7,001 bases of DNA, taken from contig CBDURC010000162.1 in NCBI GenBank assembly GCA_965369635.1, positions 1 to 7,001 on the forward strand, given 5' to 3'. Each line of letters begins with the position of its first letter. Within the stretch, counting starts at the first letter, position 1. Below, piece by piece: positions 5,775 through 7,001 of the stretch. The notes under the pieces were generated by a model. The model was given only the letters and a program-made list of their open reading frames with translations, did not search any database and had not been told where the DNA came from. This DNA is from UBA3071 sp965369635 (GTDB taxonomy: Bacteria; Chloroflexota; Anaerolineae; UBA3071). A program made the position numbers and the translations under genes.

Positions 5775-6872
5775 ATGAACTCTGAAAAACGTTTCGGCTG
5801 GAGCTTGGTGATCGCGGCCTTCGTGGTCGGATTGCTGGTGGGCTGGTTTGCCATCGGCTGGGGAGCGTGGCCGGTTGAATGGAAAAGCACCGACCCCGTG
5901 GATCTGCGCCAGGAGGAGCGGGACGAGTACCTGGTGATGGTGGCCAATGACTATGCAGCCACTAGAGACGCAGCGCTAGCTTTGCGTCGCTTGGGATCGT
6001 GGCCGTCTCTTGCGGAAGCTGACCGCGAGATCCGGGAACTGGCCGACCACCAAGCAGTCCAGGGCCAAAGAGACCTGGCACAACGGCTGCGGACGCTGGC
6101 GGGTGGGCTACCGCTGCCCTCCGGTGAGCCACTGGCGCAACCAGCCCAGGGACTCGATCTTGCCAAGATCATCCAGGCGGCAGTGATAGCCGCTACGGTG
6201 ATCGGCCTCGTAGCGCTGGCGCTGTACCTGCTCCGCCGGCGAGGGCGAAGCGCCCCACAGGATCGCTTGAGAGAGCGATTGAGGGAAACACAAGGGATCA
6301 TGAAAACAGCACCACCGGCCATCATTGAGAGAGTCGCAGAGGTCGCAGAGAAGGAGACAGAAGAGGAGCCTTCACTGCCAGAGAGGCGGGAAGGCATCAT
6401 GCCGCGGGTGTTCCGGCGAGCGGAGACCGAGTCTCCGCCCTCGTGGGGATTCGAAGTTGCCTACGAAGGCGAGGGCATGGAGTTTGACCGGACTTTCACC
6501 CTGGACTCGCCTGGCGGCGAGTACTCCGGCGAGTGTGGGGTGGGTGCCGCCACCCACCTTGGTGAGAACATCGAACAGATCAACGCGCTGGAAGTGTGGC
6601 TCTTCGACAAGAGCGACATCCGCACGGTGGCCAAGGTACTGATGAGCGAGCGGGCCTACCACGATGATGCCATGAAGGAGGAGTTGTCTACCAGAGGTGA
6701 TCCCGTGCTGGCTACAGCAGGGACGACCTTCTCGCTGGTAGGGAACAGCATCCGGACTGATGTAGTCGTCGACGAGGTAGAATACCTGCGGGGCGGACTG
6801 CCGAACAGTGCATTCGCCCGCGTGTCCCTCCGGCTGCATGCAAGAAAACGGAGGAGCAGCGGGCAGCGGTAA
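5775..6872 (+). CDS. Two-TM protein of unknown function, Chloroflexota-type
   Basis: The protein has 365 residues. TM1 spans about 9-30, followed by a W-rich stretch and a PVEWKSTDPVDLRQEERDEY segment that resembles conserved hypothetical proteins I associate with Anaerolineae. A helical region (about 45-110) with the look of a short tetratricopeptide-like hairpin pair follows. TM2 spans about 129-153 and ends in a basic stop-transfer cluster (LLRRRGR). Next comes a charged, probably disordered or coiled segment (about 160-220), then a C-terminal soluble domain (about 222-355) containing GEYSGECGVGAA and ALEVWLFDKSDIRTVAKVLMS. If TM1 is an uncleaved anchor entering from the cytoplasm, the helical part lies outside and the C-terminal domain inside. 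No catalytic motif is evident. The gene is intact with a strong ribosome site; its function is unknown. Confidence 0.88.
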   Translation: MNSEKRFGWSLVIAAFVVGLLVGWFAIGWGAWPVEWKSTDPVDLRQEERDEYLVMVANDYAATRDAALALRRLGSWPSLAEADREIRELADHQAVQGQRDLAQRLRTLAGGLPLPSGEPLAQPAQGLDLAKIIQAAVIAATVIGLVALALYLLRRRGRSAPQDRLRERLRETQGIMKTAPPAIIERVAEVAEKETEEEPSLPERREGIMPRVFRRAETESPPSWGFEVAYEGEGMEFDRTFTLDSPGGEYSGECGVGAATHLGENIEQINALEVWLFDKSDIRTVAKVLMSERAYHDDAMKEELSTRGDPVLATAGTTFSLVGNSIRTDVVVDEVEYLRGGLPNSAFARVSLRLHARKRRSSGQR

Positions 6873-6932
6873 GGTACCCCTTGGAGCACTGCGTCCCGAA
6901 CTGCACCGTGTCGTCGGGGACAGCGTGCTTCA

Positions 6933-6960
6933 GCCTGTCTGCGTGCGTACACGCACAGGC
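6933..6960 (+). terminator. Stem-loop downstream of the membrane protein gene
   Basis: GCCTGT (6933-6938) pairs with ACAGGC (6955-6960) and GCGTG (6941-6945) with CACGC (6950-6954). The result is an 11-bp stem with a two-base bulge (CT) and a CGTA loop. It starts 61 bases after the stop codon. No T-run follows (AGATTGGTTG), so it may be a T-poor terminator, an mRNA 3'-end structure, or a regulatory hairpin for the next gene. Confidence 0.45.
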
Positions 6961-6993
6961 AGATTGGTTGCCCCATCACGAGGAATAGCTGTC

Positions 6994-7001
6994 ATGACCA
7001 G
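6994..7001 (+). CDS. Possible start of the next gene, cut by the window edge
   Basis: GAGGAA (6980-6985) lies eight bases before an ATG at 6994, a normal start arrangement, but only ATG ACC and two further bases are visible. Nothing can be said about the product. Confidence 0.3.

Noticed and set aside
5267..5947. 226-residue open frame on the minus strand
   Set aside because: It lies opposite the peptidase and membrane-protein genes, both strongly supported. Its translation shows no family motif, so it is a codon-bias shadow.
6156..6170. Palindrome GATCTTG-C-CAAGATC
   Set aside because: It lies within the codons for LDLAKI of the membrane protein. The one-base spacer cannot form a hairpin, and nothing suggests an operator.
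6262..6285. Inverted repeat ATCGCT...AGCGAT
   Set aside because: It is explained by the repeated RLRE codons in the charged segment of the membrane protein.

Overview
This 7 kb stretch of GC-rich bacterial DNA has all of its recognisable genes on the + strand. The best taxonomic guess is a Chloroflexota (Anaerolineae-like) bacterium. Two features support this: a topoisomerase I that starts with a small four-cysteine domain (DUF5679-like) ahead of the TOPRIM domain, and a two-TM protein resembling conserved hypothetical proteins I associate with that phylum. This rests on recalled family resemblance, not on a search.

Bases 1-1073 are a run of decayed or partial genes. First comes a small lipoprotein gene (25-376) broken by an apparent one-base insertion. 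Next is a single orphan TolB/WD40-like beta-propeller blade (392-526). Then comes a near-complete MntA-type nucleotidyltransferase antitoxin gene (569-1060), followed by a 21-codon stub of its HepT partner (1008-1073). The toxin half is effectively gone, so the antitoxin is an orphan.

Bases 1097-5680 are the housekeeping core. topA (DNA topoisomerase IA, 829 aa) has all catalytic motifs and three C-terminal zinc ribbons. It is followed within 15 bases by an unusual continuous reading frame: a complete XerC/D-type tyrosine recombinase joined through an acidic linker of about 38 residues to a complete M24 (Xaa-Pro) metallopeptidase. Both halves keep every expected active-site residue. The linker DNA looks like a former intergenic region: it holds a 9-bp tandem repeat with two AGGAG motifs, a hairpin, and a small overlapping frame whose stop forms ATGA with a credible internal peptidase start. 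The peptidase may therefore be made as a fusion, separately, or both.

Bases 5775-6872 encode a two-TM protein of unknown function with a conserved-looking C-terminal soluble domain and a strong Shine-Dalgarno. A good stem-loop follows (6933-6960), and what may be the first codons of another gene lie at the right edge (from 6994).

No tRNA, rRNA, CRISPR array, insertion sequence or riboswitch was seen. The topA-xer-peptidase block looks like one operon joining DNA topology, site-specific recombination and a peptidase. The most notable points are the Xer-peptidase fusion and the toxin-less MntA.
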